Assembly (NCBI RefSeq): GCF_000949635.1
Contig: NZ_BAFN01000001.1
Span: forward strand, 1,798,001-1,862,000
Direction: 5' to 3'
Length of the DNA stretch: 64,000 bases
Origin: Candidatus Brocadia sinica JPN1
Lineage (GTDB): Bacteria > Planctomycetota > Brocadiia > Brocadiales > Brocadiaceae
The notes below the pieces were generated by a model that saw nothing but the letters and a program-made list of their open reading frames with translations, was not told where the DNA came from and searched no databases. The number at the start of each line of letters is the position of its first letter. Position 1 is the first letter of the stretch. Positions 1 to 9,140 of the stretch are shown in pieces. The translations under genes were made by a program, and so were the position numbers.

Positions 1-1935
1 TTCTGCATAATTATTATAGACTGCCAATGCCTTTTTATACTGAGCTATGGCTTCGTCTAACATGCCTTTTTTAATATACGCACTGCCGAGGTTGTTAAAG
101 ACCTGGGGATTATGCATGCCCATACTGACCGCTTTCTGAAAATACGTGATGCCGTTATCCAGCAAGCCTTTTTTAATACAGGCATTTCCGAGATTATAGT
201 AAGCCTGGGGAAATACAGGTTTATATTTTATTGCCTCAACATACTCGGCAATTGCCTTGTCGATGAGTTCCTTGTCTATGTACATCGTTCCCAGGCTATT
301 ATGCCCTTCGGGATAATTCTTTTTTAAACGAACGGCTTCTTCTAGTTCGCTAATGGCCCTATCCAATTTTCCTTGCTTGTAAAAATAATTTCCCAGGTTA
401 TTATGCGCATCATAATTTTGGGGCTGTTTTCTCAGAATAGCTGTCCAAAAGGTATACTCGTTCTGCCAGACTTTATTTCTCAAGATGGTTTTTGTTGTAA
501 AAAAAATGCATACGAGTGATAGAAAAAGCAGAGTGAAGAATTTGTTCAATGCAGTTTTGCCCTGGAGAAACCTCTTTTTTACAACAAATTTTTTTGACTT
601 TTCTTCAAAAACATCCCTTAGTTTCCCCAGTTTATAGGGGGATTGAGGGTGATTGCCAGATAATTTGGTTGTTAGCTTGCCTAACAAAAGTCCACTCATG
701 ACAACACAAAATCCAGCAACCGGAAAATAAAGATACCGTTCTGCCATGATATGACCAATGGGGATAATATTTAAAACGGGCAGTAACGCAACAAAGAAAC
801 AAAGCATAAACAGGCCATATATACCCTTTACGGTTTTGAAAATAATGATACCCACGGCAACAAGGAGAAAAACACTGGTAATGAAGGAGAAATTGAAGAC
901 GGATAAGACCGGGGAAATCGTATAATCAGCGCTCAGACGGAACGGGAAGAACATAAGCTTTACATAGGCAGCCAGTATCTTGGTCATCGTCATAAAATTT
1001 ATCGCAATGCTTCCCTTTACATAACCAGGGGATATTTCTAACGGGTTTTTTAAGATGACAAAGCGAATCAATACATAAAAAAGACTTACCAGGATGTATC
1101 CAGAATAATAGGTTAAAAAATCTTTAATCTGACTTGATTTTGTAGGTCTAATGGCCTTATCGTTGTTTGGTTTTACGAGAGAAACCGGATTTACTATTCC
1201 CTCCCCAATTGAGGGAGTGAAAACTGGGTTTTTCCGTTTACAGAAAAACCAGAAGAAGAGGATAAATAACGGCGTAACGATAGCCGTCTCTTTGGAAAAC
1301 AGTCCTATCAGGTAGGTTGTGAGAGCCAGCACATAATAAATCCTCCTGTGCCACTGAGATGCAAGGCGGTGTGGTTGTCTGTTGCTTGTCCCTCTTTTTC
1401 CTTGCTGAGAAAGCGGGAGAGGCGGTGTGGCCGGGTATGCAATAAGATATCTCCGTCCGGATTTCATCAGACAAAGGCACGACAACAGAGAAAACAGGGC
1501 AACGAAGATATCTTCCCGGTAGCTAATGGCATTTACGGCCTCCGTCACGCAGGGGTGGATTGAAAAGAGAACGGACGAGAGCAATGCAACGGAGCGTATT
1601 CTTATAAGCCATAGTAAGAGAGAGTACAGGATGACGCCAGTTATTGCATGGAGAATGACATTGGTCAGATGATATCCGAAGGGTTTGATGCCCCAGACTG
1701 CGTAATCAAGAAAATAGCTGAGGGTAACAACAGGGCGATAGCTTAATTCATTGGAAAGGTGAAAATAATCTCTGCTGAAAATTTTGGGAGTATTATGGAG
1801 TGATCGTATAAAATAATTATCTTCGATCACACCGATGTCGTCGTAAACAAACCCACTATGGAGTGAATTTAGAAAAACACATACGGGTATAAGTACCAGG
1901 AGGATATAGGGGACTTTGGGATTTTGTATTGCCAC
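1..1935 (-). CDS. TMTC-like membrane protein with C-terminal TPRs (3' end cut)
   Basis: The frame is open from a GTG at 1935 (an in-frame TAA lies eight codons upstream) to the left edge: 645 codons, 3' end missing. The N-terminal two thirds is a multi-spanning membrane domain. It has an early FVYDD acidic pair and an HPCVTEAVNAI segment resembling the HPxHTEAV motif of TMTC/DUF1736 GT-C-fold proteins. The C-terminal part, after a last hydrophobic helix, has about four TPR units (NNLGNYFYKQGKLDRAI, NSLGTMYIDKELIDEAI, YNLGNACIKKGLLDN, NNLGSAYIKKGMLDEAI). Such proteins sit in the inner membrane and are thought to glycosylate or scaffold exported proteins; substrate unknown. It follows phoU by 29 bases. 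Two palindromic GC-rich repeats (about 628-660 and 1196-1230) are read in frame. Confidence 0.7.
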   Translation of the reverse strand, partial: MAIQNPKVPYILLVLIPVCVFLNSLHSGFVYDDIGVIEDNYFIRSLHNTPKIFSRDYFHLSNELSYRPVVTLSYFLDYAVWGIKPFGYHLTNVILHAITGVILYSLLLWLIRIRSVALLSSVLFSIHPCVTEAVNAISYREDIFVALFSLLSCLCLMKSGRRYLIAYPATPPLPLSQQGKRGTSNRQPHRLASQWHRRIYYVLALTTYLIGLFSKETAIVTPLFILFFWFFCKRKNPVFTPSIGEGIVNPVSLVKPNNDKAIRPTKSSQIKDFLTYYSGYILVSLFYVLIRFVILKNPLEISPGYVKGSIAINFMTMTKILAAYVKLMFFPFRLSADYTISPVLSVFNFSFITSVFLLVAVGIIIFKTVKGIYGLFMLCFFVALLPVLNIIPIGHIMAERYLYFPVAGFCVVMSGLLLGKLTTKLSGNHPQSPYKLGKLRDVFEEKSKKFVVKKRFLQGKTALNKFFTLLFLSLVCIFFTTKTILRNKVWQNEYTFWTAILRKQPQNYDAHNNLGNYFYKQGKLDRAISELEEAVRLKKNYPEGHNSLGTMYIDKELIDKAIAEYVEAIKYKPVFPQAYYNLGNACIKKGLLDNGITYFQKAVSMGMHNPQVFNNLGSAYIKKGMLDEAIAQYKKALAVYNNYAE

Positions 1936-1964
1936 GGAAGAAGGTTTTAAATTTTCTTAAGAAA

Positions 1965-2636
1965 CTAAGGTTCTTCGAGACTATAACTACGGTGTTTGAC
2001 GACCTTAGCTTTGACAATGTAGACAACTTCTTCGGCAATGTTGGTGGAGTGGTCGGCAATTCTTTCCAGATGGCGGGAAATGAGAAGCAGGTGAACGGCG
2101 CGTGTTATATTTGCCGGGTCTTGCATCATATAGGTCAACAGTTCCCTGAATATCTGGTCATTCAGGGAATCAACCGTGGAATCCCGTTCGTATACCGAAC
2201 GGGCTAGTGCAGTATCCTTGTTTACAAATGCATCAATGCTGTCTTTTACCATGGTTTGAGTAATTGCCGCCATCCTTGGGATATCGATGAGTGGTTTTAG
2301 TTGTGGTTCCTGGTTGAGCGGGATTACTCGTTCTGCAATGTTCACGGCAAGGTCACCCATGCGTTCGAGGTTGTTGGTAATTTTGATTGCCGATGTGATA
2401 AACCGGAGGTCAATAGCCATGGGCTGTCGTAATGCCAATAAATCCACACATTGTTTATCAATCTCCAATTCTAAGGAATCTACCTGTTCATCACTTTTCA
2501 CAACAAGCCGGGCCAGCTCGCTGTTCCTCTCGATAAGGGATTTTACCGCATTGGCGATGGCGGTCTCTACCATAGAAGCCATCTGGATAAGATTCTTTCG
2601 GAGCGCTCCTAATTGTTGATCAAAATGCCTTTCCAT
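1965..2636 (-). CDS. phoU: Phosphate-specific transport regulator PhoU
   Basis: The 223-residue product is the normal PhoU length. It shows the duplicated three-helix-bundle pattern, with MERHFDQQLGALRKNL at the start and two copies of an E/DxxxD metal-binding signature (ERNSELARLVVKSDEQVD and NKDTALARSVYERDSTVD). PhoU links the Pst phosphate transporter to PhoR signalling and limits phosphate uptake. It lies downstream of pstB on the same strand, as expected. No pstS, pstC or pstA is in the window; pstB is preceded by modC rather than pstA, so the rest of the transporter is elsewhere or lost. A palindromic repeat fills the phoU-pstB gap. Confidence 0.93.
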   Translation of the reverse strand: MERHFDQQLGALRKNLIQMASMVETAIANAVKSLIERNSELARLVVKSDEQVDSLELEIDKQCVDLLALRQPMAIDLRFITSAIKITNNLERMGDLAVNIAERVIPLNQEPQLKPLIDIPRMAAITQTMVKDSIDAFVNKDTALARSVYERDSTVDSLNDQIFRELLTYMMQDPANITRAVHLLLISRHLERIADHSTNIAEEVVYIVKAKVVKHRSYSLEEP

Positions 2637-2678
2637 GTAGTATCACACCATAAAAATATTTTTTAAACAAGTTTTTTG

Positions 2679-2720
2679 CCTCCCCATATCCCCTCCTTGC
2701 GAAGGGGAAAGAGGGGTGGT
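2679..2720. repeat. GC-rich palindromic repeat between phoU and pstB
   Basis: Contains the CCCCTCCTTGCGAAGGGG palindrome followed by GAGGGGTGG. It belongs to the interspersed family that recurs across the window, both in intergenic DNA and inside genes. Confidence 0.8.
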
Positions 2721-2752
2721 CTATTTGGTTGCAGCTAGGTGGCACTAGGTTA

Positions 2753-3538
2753 TTACCCAAATCTCCCCGTAATATATTCTTCTGTAACCTGTTTTTCAGG
2801 ATTTGTAAAGATCTCTGTGGTTATATTATACTCTATTAACTGCCCATGCAATAAAAATCCCGTATAATCAGAAATACGCGCCGCCTGTTGCATATTATGG
2901 GTGACAATCACGATTGTATAGTATTTTTTTAAATCTTCAATGAGTTCTTCTATTCTGGCTGTTGCCGTGGGATCCAGTGCGGAACACGGCTCATCCATTA
3001 ACAGGACTTCAGGGTCAACTGCCAGCGCCCGTGCAATGCAAAGCCGTTGCTGCTGTCCGCCGGAAAGTCCCATTGCGCTCTGGTCCAGCCGATCCTTAAC
3101 TTCATTCCATAGGGCGGATTTGGTCAAACTATCCTCCATAATTTCATCTAATCGTTTCCTGTCTTTAATTCCGGATAGTCGGGGTCCAAAGGCCACATTA
3201 TCGTAAATGGTTTTGGGAAATGGATTCGGTCTTTGGAATACCATGCCAACGCGCCGTCTGAGGTCGACCAGGTCGATATCGCGGTCATATACATTTTTGT
3301 TATCCAGCAATACCTTTCCCTTCACCTGTACTTCATTGGTGATTTCGGAGATACGATTGATCGACTTGATCAGGGTCGATTTCCCGCAACCGGAAGGTCC
3401 TATGATTGCCGTAACATTGCATTCAAAAAAATCCATTGAAACATCGTTTATGACTTTGCGATCCCCATAAGAAAAGGTAAGTTCCTCAAGCTTTACCTTT
3501 GCCTTTTGTTGTCCTTTTATGCTGTGTTCAACTTCCAT
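2753..3538 (-). CDS. pstB: Phosphate ABC transporter ATP-binding protein PstB
   Basis: The 261-residue ABC ATPase has Walker A GPSGCGKS near residue 47, ABC signature LSGGQQQRL, Walker [13 protein letters not shown] and the switch His in [13 protein letters not shown]. The [15 protein letters not shown] and [11 protein letters not shown] segments are typical of PstB rather than other ABC importers. It energises high-affinity phosphate import at the inner membrane. Next gene downstream is phoU. The upstream gap of about 130 bases to modC is AT-rich and may hold its promoter; I see no convincing Pho box. Confidence 0.93.
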   Translation of the reverse strand: MEVEHSIKGQQKAKVKLEELTFSYGDRKVINDVSMDFFECNVTAIIGPSGCGKSTLIKSINRISEITNEVQVKGKVLLDNKNVYDRDIDLVDLRRRVGMVFQRPNPFPKTIYDNVAFGPRLSGIKDRKRLDEIMEDSLTKSALWNEVKDRLDQSAMGLSGGQQQRLCIARALAVDPEVLLMDEPCSALDPTATARIEELIEDLKKYYTIVIVTHNMQQAARISDYTGFLLHGQLIEYNITTEIFTNPEKQVTEEYITGRFG

Positions 3539-3669
3539 GAGAAAAGACCCTCGGATTTAAATCAGGCATTTGTCGATTTATTATGCCACCAAAAGATAAA
3601 CTACAAAGAAAAATTTCACAAAAATAAAATCTTATACCGTATAATTATTAAGAAATTGTTAAGATTGTG

Positions 3670-4572
3670 TTAAGATTTCGTAAAGACCTTAAATAAGATC
3701 ACGTCGGAAGACTTGGCGCCGATTACCACATCATCTCCGACCGTTAAGTTCAGCCGGTGTATTTCTTCCGTATCAATAAGAGTCTTAAAATACTGGCCCT
3801 CATGCATAACGGTAACGGCGGCCATAATGGAGTCGGATTCTAGATCCACCACCTTTCCTACGATCTGAATACGCGTGCTTAGTCTCTTTCCCATAAATAT
3901 CTCTTCCGGTGTCCCCCGCTTCACTACCTTGCCGGACTCCAGCACGATCACATAATCAGCCAGTTTGTACACCTCCGTCACATCATGGGTTACATAGAGC
4001 GTGGTTATGCGAAGCTGTTTTAGGATCCGTTTTAAATCCTCCTGTAATTGCCTGCGTGTTTCCCAATCCAGCGCTGAAAGCGGTTCATCCAGGAGCAAGA
4101 TATCTGGTTTCCTGGCCAGGGCACGGATCAGGGCAACCCTTTGCTTTTGCCCCCCGGATAATTGAGCGGGATAGTGACGTTCGTAGCCGGATAACCCTAC
4201 CAGGGATAAAAGGTCTTTTGCCTCTTTCAATCTCTCTTTTTCTTTTATCCCATACGCTACGTTTCTTTCCACCGTTAAATGGGGAAATAAGGCAAAGTCC
4301 TGGAATACAAATCCCACGGAACGTTGCTGAGGGAGGATATCAATCGCTTTTGACTCATCATACCACACTTCTTCTCCCTTATGGATCATCCCTCCGTCAG
4401 CCCTTTCCAAACCGGAAATCAGGCGCAATATACTCGACTTTCCCGCCCCTGAAGGACCAAATAAGGCTGTTACTTTTTCATGAGGAATCTCAATATTTAC
4501 ATTCAGTCCGAATTCTCTCCATGTTTTTTTAATACAGACCTTTATCAAGACAAAAGACCCCCACATTCCCAT
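3670..4572 (-). CDS. modC: Molybdate/tungstate ABC transporter ATP-binding protein
   Basis: A 300-residue ABC ATPase: Walker A GPSGAGKSS (residues 39-47), LSGGQKQRV signature, Walker B LLLDEPLSALD and YVTHDVTEV switch. A C-terminal TOBE/Mop-like domain (about residues 225-300, RIQIVGKVVDLESDS onward) is the molybdate-sensing module of ModC. The start codon shares one base with the modB stop (TAATG), so the two are translationally coupled. It is the last gene of the porin-modA-mop-modB-modC run. Tungstate rather than molybdate cannot be excluded from sequence. Confidence 0.9.
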   Translation of the reverse strand: MGMWGSFVLIKVCIKKTWREFGLNVNIEIPHEKVTALFGPSGAGKSSILRLISGLERADGGMIHKGEEVWYDESKAIDILPQQRSVGFVFQDFALFPHLTVERNVAYGIKEKERLKEAKDLLSLVGLSGYERHYPAQLSGGQKQRVALIRALARKPDILLLDEPLSALDWETRRQLQEDLKRILKQLRITTLYVTHDVTEVYKLADYVIVLESGKVVKRGTPEEIFMGKRLSTRIQIVGKVVDLESDSIMAAVTVMHEGQYFKTLIDTEEIHRLNLTVGDDVVIGAKSSDVILFKVFTKS

Positions 4573-5243
4573 TAGAACATGCGCATAAAAAAACGCCTAT
4601 TTATAAAATAAACTACCGTGAGTACGACAAATGAAAATGCCAGTAAAATGGCCGCATAAATATTCGCAGTTCCGTAATTCAACGCCTGCACCTCGTCATA
4701 GATAGCTACTGAGGCAACCTTTGTGATTCCTGGAATATTTCCGCCAATCATCAGGACAACTCCAAATTCACCCACGCAGTGCGCAAAGGAGAGTATGCAG
4801 CCCGTTATAATGCCTTGCCGAGAGAGTGGAAAAATAACGAAAAGGAAGGTATATAATTTAGACCTGCCAAGGCTCCATGATGCCTCGAGCAATCTTTTAT
4901 CTACCCCCGTAAAAGCAGACTGAAAGGGTCGTATAGCAAAGGGCAGGTTATAGATGAATGAACCCACAACAAGTCCTTGAAAGGAGAAGGCCAGTGTCTT
5001 GTTAAAAATACCCTCGTACCAACGCCCAACAAAACTGTTTCCCCCAATGGCCATGAGGAGGTAAAAGCCCAAAACGGTCGGTGGAAGAACAAGGGGCAAG
5101 GCTACCACAGACTCAACGAAGAACTTCCCGCGAAACCTTGAAAAAGCAAGCCAGTTGGCGAAAGGGATGCCCAAGATAAATAATAAGAGTGTTGTAATGG
5201 TAGAAAGCTTTAAGGTTAAGAGAAAAGGTGCCGCAAAATCCAT
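4572..5243 (-). CDS. modB: Molybdate ABC transporter permease
   Basis: The 223-residue polytopic membrane protein has five to six hydrophobic helices and a binding-protein-dependent permease loop (EASWSLGRSKLYTFLFVIF, the EAA motif that contacts ModC). LPLVLPPTVLGFYLL and CVGEFGVVLMIGG are characteristic of ModB/CysW permeases. Length is typical of ModB. It is coupled to modC by an overlapping TAATG. Confidence 0.92.
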   Translation of the reverse strand: MDFAAPFLLTLKLSTITTLLLFILGIPFANWLAFSRFRGKFFVESVVALPLVLPPTVLGFYLLMAIGGNSFVGRWYEGIFNKTLAFSFQGLVVGSFIYNLPFAIRPFQSAFTGVDKRLLEASWSLGRSKLYTFLFVIFPLSRQGIITGCILSFAHCVGEFGVVLMIGGNIPGITKVASVAIYDEVQALNYGTANIYAAILLAFSFVVLTVVYFINRRFFMRMF

Positions 5244-5394
5244 GGAAAGATAGTCCTGTAGTTTAAAAGTATTTAGCCTATTTACGTCTGTACATACGGG
5301 TATTTTACATAATAACGACTAGTATGCAAGGAGTTAACATAATTTAACGTGTATGATTTCTCTCTAATTGGTACGACCTCTTGTTTTCTTCTGG

Positions 5395-5604
5395 TTAGTC
5401 TACCATGATCATCACGTTGGAAGCTTTGATAACGGCGTAAACCTCCTTGCCTTTTGCCAGTTTCAGTGTTTCTGCCGAGTGTTTGGTAATTACCGATATA
5501 ATTTCAGCCCCGCCCGGCAATTCTATATCCACTTCCGTGTCCACCATGCCATGCTTCACCTCTTTGACTTTACCTTTCAAAATATTACGAGCACTGATCT
5601 TCAT
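5395..5604 (-). CDS. Single-domain Mop (molbindin) protein
   Basis: A 69-residue protein that is one complete Mop/TOBE domain: MKISARNILKGKVKEV at the start, DTEVDIELPGGAEIISVIT, then GKEVYAVIKASNVMIMVD. Molbindins of this size assemble into hexamers that bind molybdate or tungstate in the cytoplasm. It lies between modA and modB, so oxyanion storage or buffering is made together with the transporter. A good Shine-Dalgarno (AGGAAAGGAG) precedes the ATG. Confidence 0.88.
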   Translation of the reverse strand: MKISARNILKGKVKEVKHGMVDTEVDIELPGGAEIISVITKHSAETLKLAKGKEVYAVIKASNVMIMVD

Positions 5605-5739
5605 GCCTTTCTCCTTTCCTCCAGAGACGGTTCCAGATCACCAATCTCTATGATAAAATCAGGATATCTGGGTCCTCAGGGGAAACCGTTCCCCATTTAT
5701 AAGCAAGTTAACAATATTTTACCTTGAAATATTGTTACT

Positions 5740-6549
5740 CTATTTTGGGAGTACAAAACCATACTCTGAAAGTATTTTTCTTCCCTTTTTTCCTTGCACA
5801 AACTTCAAAAAAGTCTTTATGTCTGATTTATCTTTACCCCTTTGCAATACTGTACAAACCTGTTCCAGCTTATTATATGATTCATCGGGAATGATCCAAT
5901 AATTTCCGTCATTCACCATCTTGGGTGAAATTGCCAGAGACAGGGCAATAATCCCCGCATCAGCCGCTCCCGTTTGAACAAACTGTGCCGTTTGTGAAAT
6001 GTTTTCGCCAAAGACCAGTTTGTTCTGAACCATATCCCATAATTGATAATATCGAAGCGCCTCCTTGGCTGCGCGACCATACGGTGCGTGCTTTGGGTTT
6101 GCAATGGTCAGTTTTTTTACTTCAGGCTTCAAAACGATATTGAGCCCTTTTTGGGGATTTAAGGCAGGCCTTTTAGGAATCCAGAGCACAATCTTCCCGA
6201 TAGCATAAAGGTATCGCTGGCCTTTTACGGCGAGCCCTTCTTCTTCAAGACGAGTTGGATAGGTAGCATCCGCAGAGAAGAATAGGTCAAAAGGGGCACC
6301 CTGTTTAATCTGTGCATAAAAATTACCAGAGGAGCCATACGATACATCAACGTGAATGTCAGGATTTGCCTGCTCAAAGATATGACAAATATCATCCATG
6401 GCAAACTTTAAATCAGATGCGGCTGCAATAAGGATTTTTTCATCTGCGCGGACGGTATTGTGAAAAGCTATGAATAAAAATAGTAACCAGGTTGCACATG
6501 CTATCGATAGAAAACCCGCAACCCGTCTTTTCGGTATTTCCAAACGCAT
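5740..6549 (-). CDS. modA: Molybdate-binding periplasmic protein
   Basis: The 269-residue protein begins with a signal peptide (basic MRLEIPKRR, a hydrophobic stretch, then the mature start near residue 36). The mature part carries AAASDLKFAMDDI and SYGSSGNFYAQI, the two Ser/Ala-rich oxyanion loops of ModA, plus GAPFDLFFSADATYP and TGAADAGIIALSLA. It would capture molybdate or tungstate in the periplasm. It starts 11 bases after the porin gene, implying a single transcript. Confidence 0.92.
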   Translation of the reverse strand: MRLEIPKRRVAGFLSIACATWLLFLFIAFHNTVRADEKILIAAASDLKFAMDDICHIFEQANPDIHVDVSYGSSGNFYAQIKQGAPFDLFFSADATYPTRLEEEGLAVKGQRYLYAIGKIVLWIPKRPALNPQKGLNIVLKPEVKKLTIANPKHAPYGRAAKEALRYYQLWDMVQNKLVFGENISQTAQFVQTGAADAGIIALSLAISPKMVNDGNYWIIPDESYNKLEQVCTVLQRGKDKSDIKTFLKFVQGKKGRKILSEYGFVLPK

Positions 6550-6560
6550 TATGTCCTCCT

Positions 6561-8060
6561 TTAAAAGATCATTTGATATTGTAATCTGAATCTGTTTTCG
6601 TCTTTATCTTCTACTGCGGTCTCTGTTACGAAGTGTCCTACGTCAGCCTGTACCTGTTGGCGATGTCCGCGCATGTAATAATTGATGCCAACCGTATACT
6701 CCGTCTGAACATCATCCCGTACATCCTCATTAGGATCAAGCATGGAGTAACGGGCAGCAACTTCCAGTTTTTTGGGCAGCACAAAATACCCTGCCTGGGT
6801 ATAGAAACCGTCAGAAGTTATTGAATCGCCGTCACCTTCCGGGTCATTCTCCCGTATATAATATTCACTATCCCAGGTAAATCCCCTGTATCTCACACCC
6901 AGGTCAACATTGCCGATTGCAGAATCGGTGTCTTCCAGCTTTTTATCCCTCTCCTTTGCATTATAAACGAATGATGCGCCAATGACGGCCTTTAAATTTT
7001 CTTCGTATTTCAGGTCAGTTTCATCCCAGCCCGTTGCTAAGTTGTAAGAATTATACCATCCAAAGGGATAATACCGTGCAGTAAGCACATACATGAGTTC
7101 GTTGTCGACGTTTTCATCCCTACCAAACGCCTTTGAGGGATTTTGACCGGCGCCGCGGAAAACGGCTGCGTGGTATTCCGTATGGGCATTAAATGGTCGT
7201 CCAAAGATGTCCAGGCCGTAATCGCGGTCCTGTTTAAATGCATCGCTGGCAATGGATCTGTCCTGAAGCAGGAGCTTAAAACCTGATGAATTCCATTGAC
7301 GGTTAGCCGGAACCTTAAAATATCCGGTCTTTACACTGAACGCTTCCTCGGCTGCCGCTGGCGTCCACCAGATATAATAATCCCTCAGATTTGCCTCAAA
7401 GCTGTCTGCGTCAAGTTCCACGTTATAATACAGATCCTTGCTATAGATATTGCCGCCAAAGCAAAGCCTCGCCCTGCGCACATCGATATCGGTTATATCA
7501 GCTTCGTCAAAATCCTCATCCTTGTCCTTGTAGGTAAAGCGTGTCTGGAATCTGAAACCCACATTTAGGGAATATTTTCCATCTTGTGTTTGAAAACCTA
7601 TGGAGGCCTTTTCCTTGTCGGGCAGATAGTAGCCGTTAACAGGTTCATTTTTGCCAGGTAAACCTAATCCCAGTTTTTCCCGCGCCTCGTCTGATGCAAG
7701 GTAGTTTTCCACTTCTTGTTGTACCTCTTGTTTCATTTCCTGCTTTACCTCTTCTTTGATCTCTTCTTTTGTAGCTGCTACAGGTTTTTCACTTATAGCC
7801 TCGAGACGGTTTTTCAATTCTTTTATTTGCTCTTGCTGGCTTAATGCCAATGCCTCCATCTGTTTCATCATTTTCTGCTGAACGAAAAATGCCTCTTCCA
7901 TCTGTTGTAATTGTCTTTTCAGGTCATCTATTCCACCTTCAAACACTTCCTTGCTCTGAACAACATCCTGGGCAATTGCATTCTGTGCTTTGCCAGCAGA
8001 ACATAGAGCACAAAATACCATAGCCAGCGATAAACCATATTGAAACCATCTATTTCGCAT
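6561..8060 (-). CDS. OprP-like outer-membrane porin of the molybdate operon
   Basis: A 499-residue protein with a signal peptide, a Gln/Glu/Lys-rich coiled-coil stretch (about residues 40-130) and a long beta-barrel of alternating aromatic and charged strands ending in a C-terminal Phe (YQMIF), as outer-membrane barrels do. The GYYLPDKEKASIGFQ and FRFQTRFTYKD segments fit the phosphate-selective porin O/P family. It heads the modA-mop-modB-modC run and has a ModE-box-like site just upstream. I infer it passes molybdate or tungstate through the outer membrane, although the family is best known for phosphate and polyphosphate. Confidence 0.8.
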   Translation of the reverse strand: MRNRWFQYGLSLAMVFCALCSAGKAQNAIAQDVVQSKEVFEGGIDDLKRQLQQMEEAFFVQQKMMKQMEALALSQQEQIKELKNRLEAISEKPVAATKEEIKEEVKQEMKQEVQQEVENYLASDEAREKLGLGLPGKNEPVNGYYLPDKEKASIGFQTQDGKYSLNVGFRFQTRFTYKDKDEDFDEADITDIDVRRARLCFGGNIYSKDLYYNVELDADSFEANLRDYYIWWTPAAAEEAFSVKTGYFKVPANRQWNSSGFKLLLQDRSIASDAFKQDRDYGLDIFGRPFNAHTEYHAAVFRGAGQNPSKAFGRDENVDNELMYVLTARYYPFGWYNSYNLATGWDETDLKYEENLKAVIGASFVYNAKERDKKLEDTDSAIGNVDLGVRYRGFTWDSEYYIRENDPEGDGDSITSDGFYTQAGYFVLPKKLEVAARYSMLDPNEDVRDDVQTEYTVGINYYMRGHRQQVQADVGHFVTETAVEDKDENRFRLQYQMIF

Positions 8061-8079
8061 GTATCCTCCTTTTCGTTAT

Positions 8080-8103
8080 TGTTATATCATTTGTGACATA
8101 ACG
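8080..8103 (-). promoter_or_regulatory. ModE-box-like operator upstream of the porin-mod operon
   Basis: On the given strand the site reads TGTTATAT, eight bases, ACATAACG. It ends up 20 bases from the porin start codon. The half sites and their N8 spacing match the ModE operator architecture known from enterobacterial modA (CGTTATAT-N8-ACATAACG) with one mismatch. Binding of Mo-loaded ModE here would repress the uptake operon. Confidence 0.65.
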
Positions 8104-8217
8104 CATATATAAAAATGGGCATCAGATTCTACCGTAGCCAGCCCTATAAGGTATTTCAAATAATATACCCGAAAACAACGTATTCCCGACTGTACACCTC
8201 CTTTTAATCTCTTCATG

Positions 8218-8625
8218 CTAAATTTCCTTTGATAATATCAATTCCGTTGATTTTACAATGGCCGTTACTTCATTTCCTTCCTGAAGGTTCATTTCTTTAA
8301 GAGAGGTATTGGTAATGATGGCATGGAGCATATCACCCTGAGATTCCAGATAAATCTTTGACAATACGTCCCCCTGAACGATCTCCCTGACAACCCCTTT
8401 AGTCCTATTCCTTGCACTCAGCATCCCCGAAAAGGATTTTGCAAGCATGATATCCGTACCCTTGATGAGCACAGATATAGCATCACCCACCGATAGATGC
8501 ATATCTTCACATGATGCCCTTGTGATGATGACGCTCAGAGGTATGTCCTTCCATAAGATTTGCACATGGGCATGGATCTGTCCTTGTGTTATGCTGACAA
8601 TTGTTCCGCAAAGTCTATTCGCCAT
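8218..8625 (-). CDS. Di-Mop molybdate-binding protein
   Basis: The 135-residue protein is two tandem Mop domains: residues 1-67 (RLCGTIVSITQGQIHAHVQI ... IKGTDIMLAKSF) and 68-135 (RTKGVVREIVQGDVLSKIYL ... VKSTELILSKEI). This matches the C-terminal half of classical ModE or a free di-Mop storage protein. It sits between a stand-alone ModE DNA-binding domain and the porin gene, so the sensory and DNA-binding halves of ModE are separate genes here. It could sense molybdate for that HTH protein or store the oxyanion. Confidence 0.82.
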   Translation of the reverse strand: MANRLCGTIVSITQGQIHAHVQILWKDIPLSVIITRASCEDMHLSVGDAISVLIKGTDIMLAKSFSGMLSARNRTKGVVREIVQGDVLSKIYLESQGDMLHAIITNTSLKEMNLQEGNEVTAIVKSTELILSKEI

Positions 8626-8655
8626 CCACCACTACCAGAGAATTTCAATATCAGT

Positions 8656-8735
8656 TCATCCCCTCTTTCCAGCGGTGGGGAAAAACGTTTCCTCCGTCTG
8701 TCCCCTCCGTGAGGGGGTAAAAGGGGGAGGTGGAT
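8656..8735. repeat. Pair of GC-rich palindromic repeats
   Basis: Two imperfect units, CCCCTCTTTCCAGCGGTGGGG and CCCCTCCGTGAGGGGG followed by AAAGGGGGAGG, lie in the gap between the HTH gene and the di-Mop gene. Same family as the other CCCCTC/GAGGGG repeats. Confidence 0.7.
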
Positions 8736-8785
8736 GAATTGATACGAATTTTACAATAAAATACAGACACGAAAAACGGCAAGTT

Positions 8786-9130
8786 TTATGAGGATTTCTT
8801 GCTTCCAAACATATGTTTGAATTCCTTTTCCATCAATGAGGTCATCCGATCTGTGAACTTTTGGTATTTCAGGAGCAGTACCTTTGCATCCGGTGTCAGG
8901 GTTGCCCCCCCTCCACCCTTCCCCCCGGTAGTAACCTCCAGTAATTTTATCCCAAGTGCCTTTTCTGTTGCCTTGATCTTTCCCCAGGCAGCCCGATACG
9001 ACATGCCCAGTTCCTTTGCCGCAGCATTCAAAGAACCCAGACGGTCTACAGCTTCCAGCAACATCCTGCGCCCCTCAGCAAAGGCCACGCCGCCATTTTT
9101 TTCAAACCATATCTTAAATTTTACGTTCAT
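8786..9130 (-). CDS. ModE-type winged-helix regulator lacking Mop domains
   Basis: A 114-residue protein matching the N-terminal DNA-binding domain of ModE (LysR-like winged helix): FAEGRRMLLEAVDRLGSLN, helix-turn-helix AAAKELGMSYRAAWGKIKA, then the wing TTGGKGGGGATLTPDA. Full ModE is about 260 residues with two C-terminal Mop domains. Here those are absent and a di-Mop gene follows. A second ModE-box-like site overlaps its upstream region, suggesting autoregulation. It is the likely repressor of the adjacent porin-mod operon. Confidence 0.85.
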   Translation of the reverse strand: MNVKFKIWFEKNGGVAFAEGRRMLLEAVDRLGSLNAAAKELGMSYRAAWGKIKATEKALGIKLLEVTTGGKGGGGATLTPDAKVLLLKYQKFTDRMTSLMEKEFKHMFGSKKSS

Positions 9131-9140
9131 ATTTGCAATG

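Noticed and set aside
4000-4530. Long plus-strand frame opposite modC (about 200 codons)
   Set aside because: It is a shadow of the ABC ATPase gene on the other strand; no start signal or family features.
5244-5394. Third ModE-box-like site between modB and the Mop gene
   Set aside because: TACATAATAACG and nearby TTAACATAATTTAACG have pieces of half sites but wrong spacing.
5605-5739. Possible molybdenum-cofactor riboswitch in the leader of the Mop gene
   Set aside because: The leader has some GC-rich pairing, but I could not match the conserved core of the Moco motif; a covariance search would decide.
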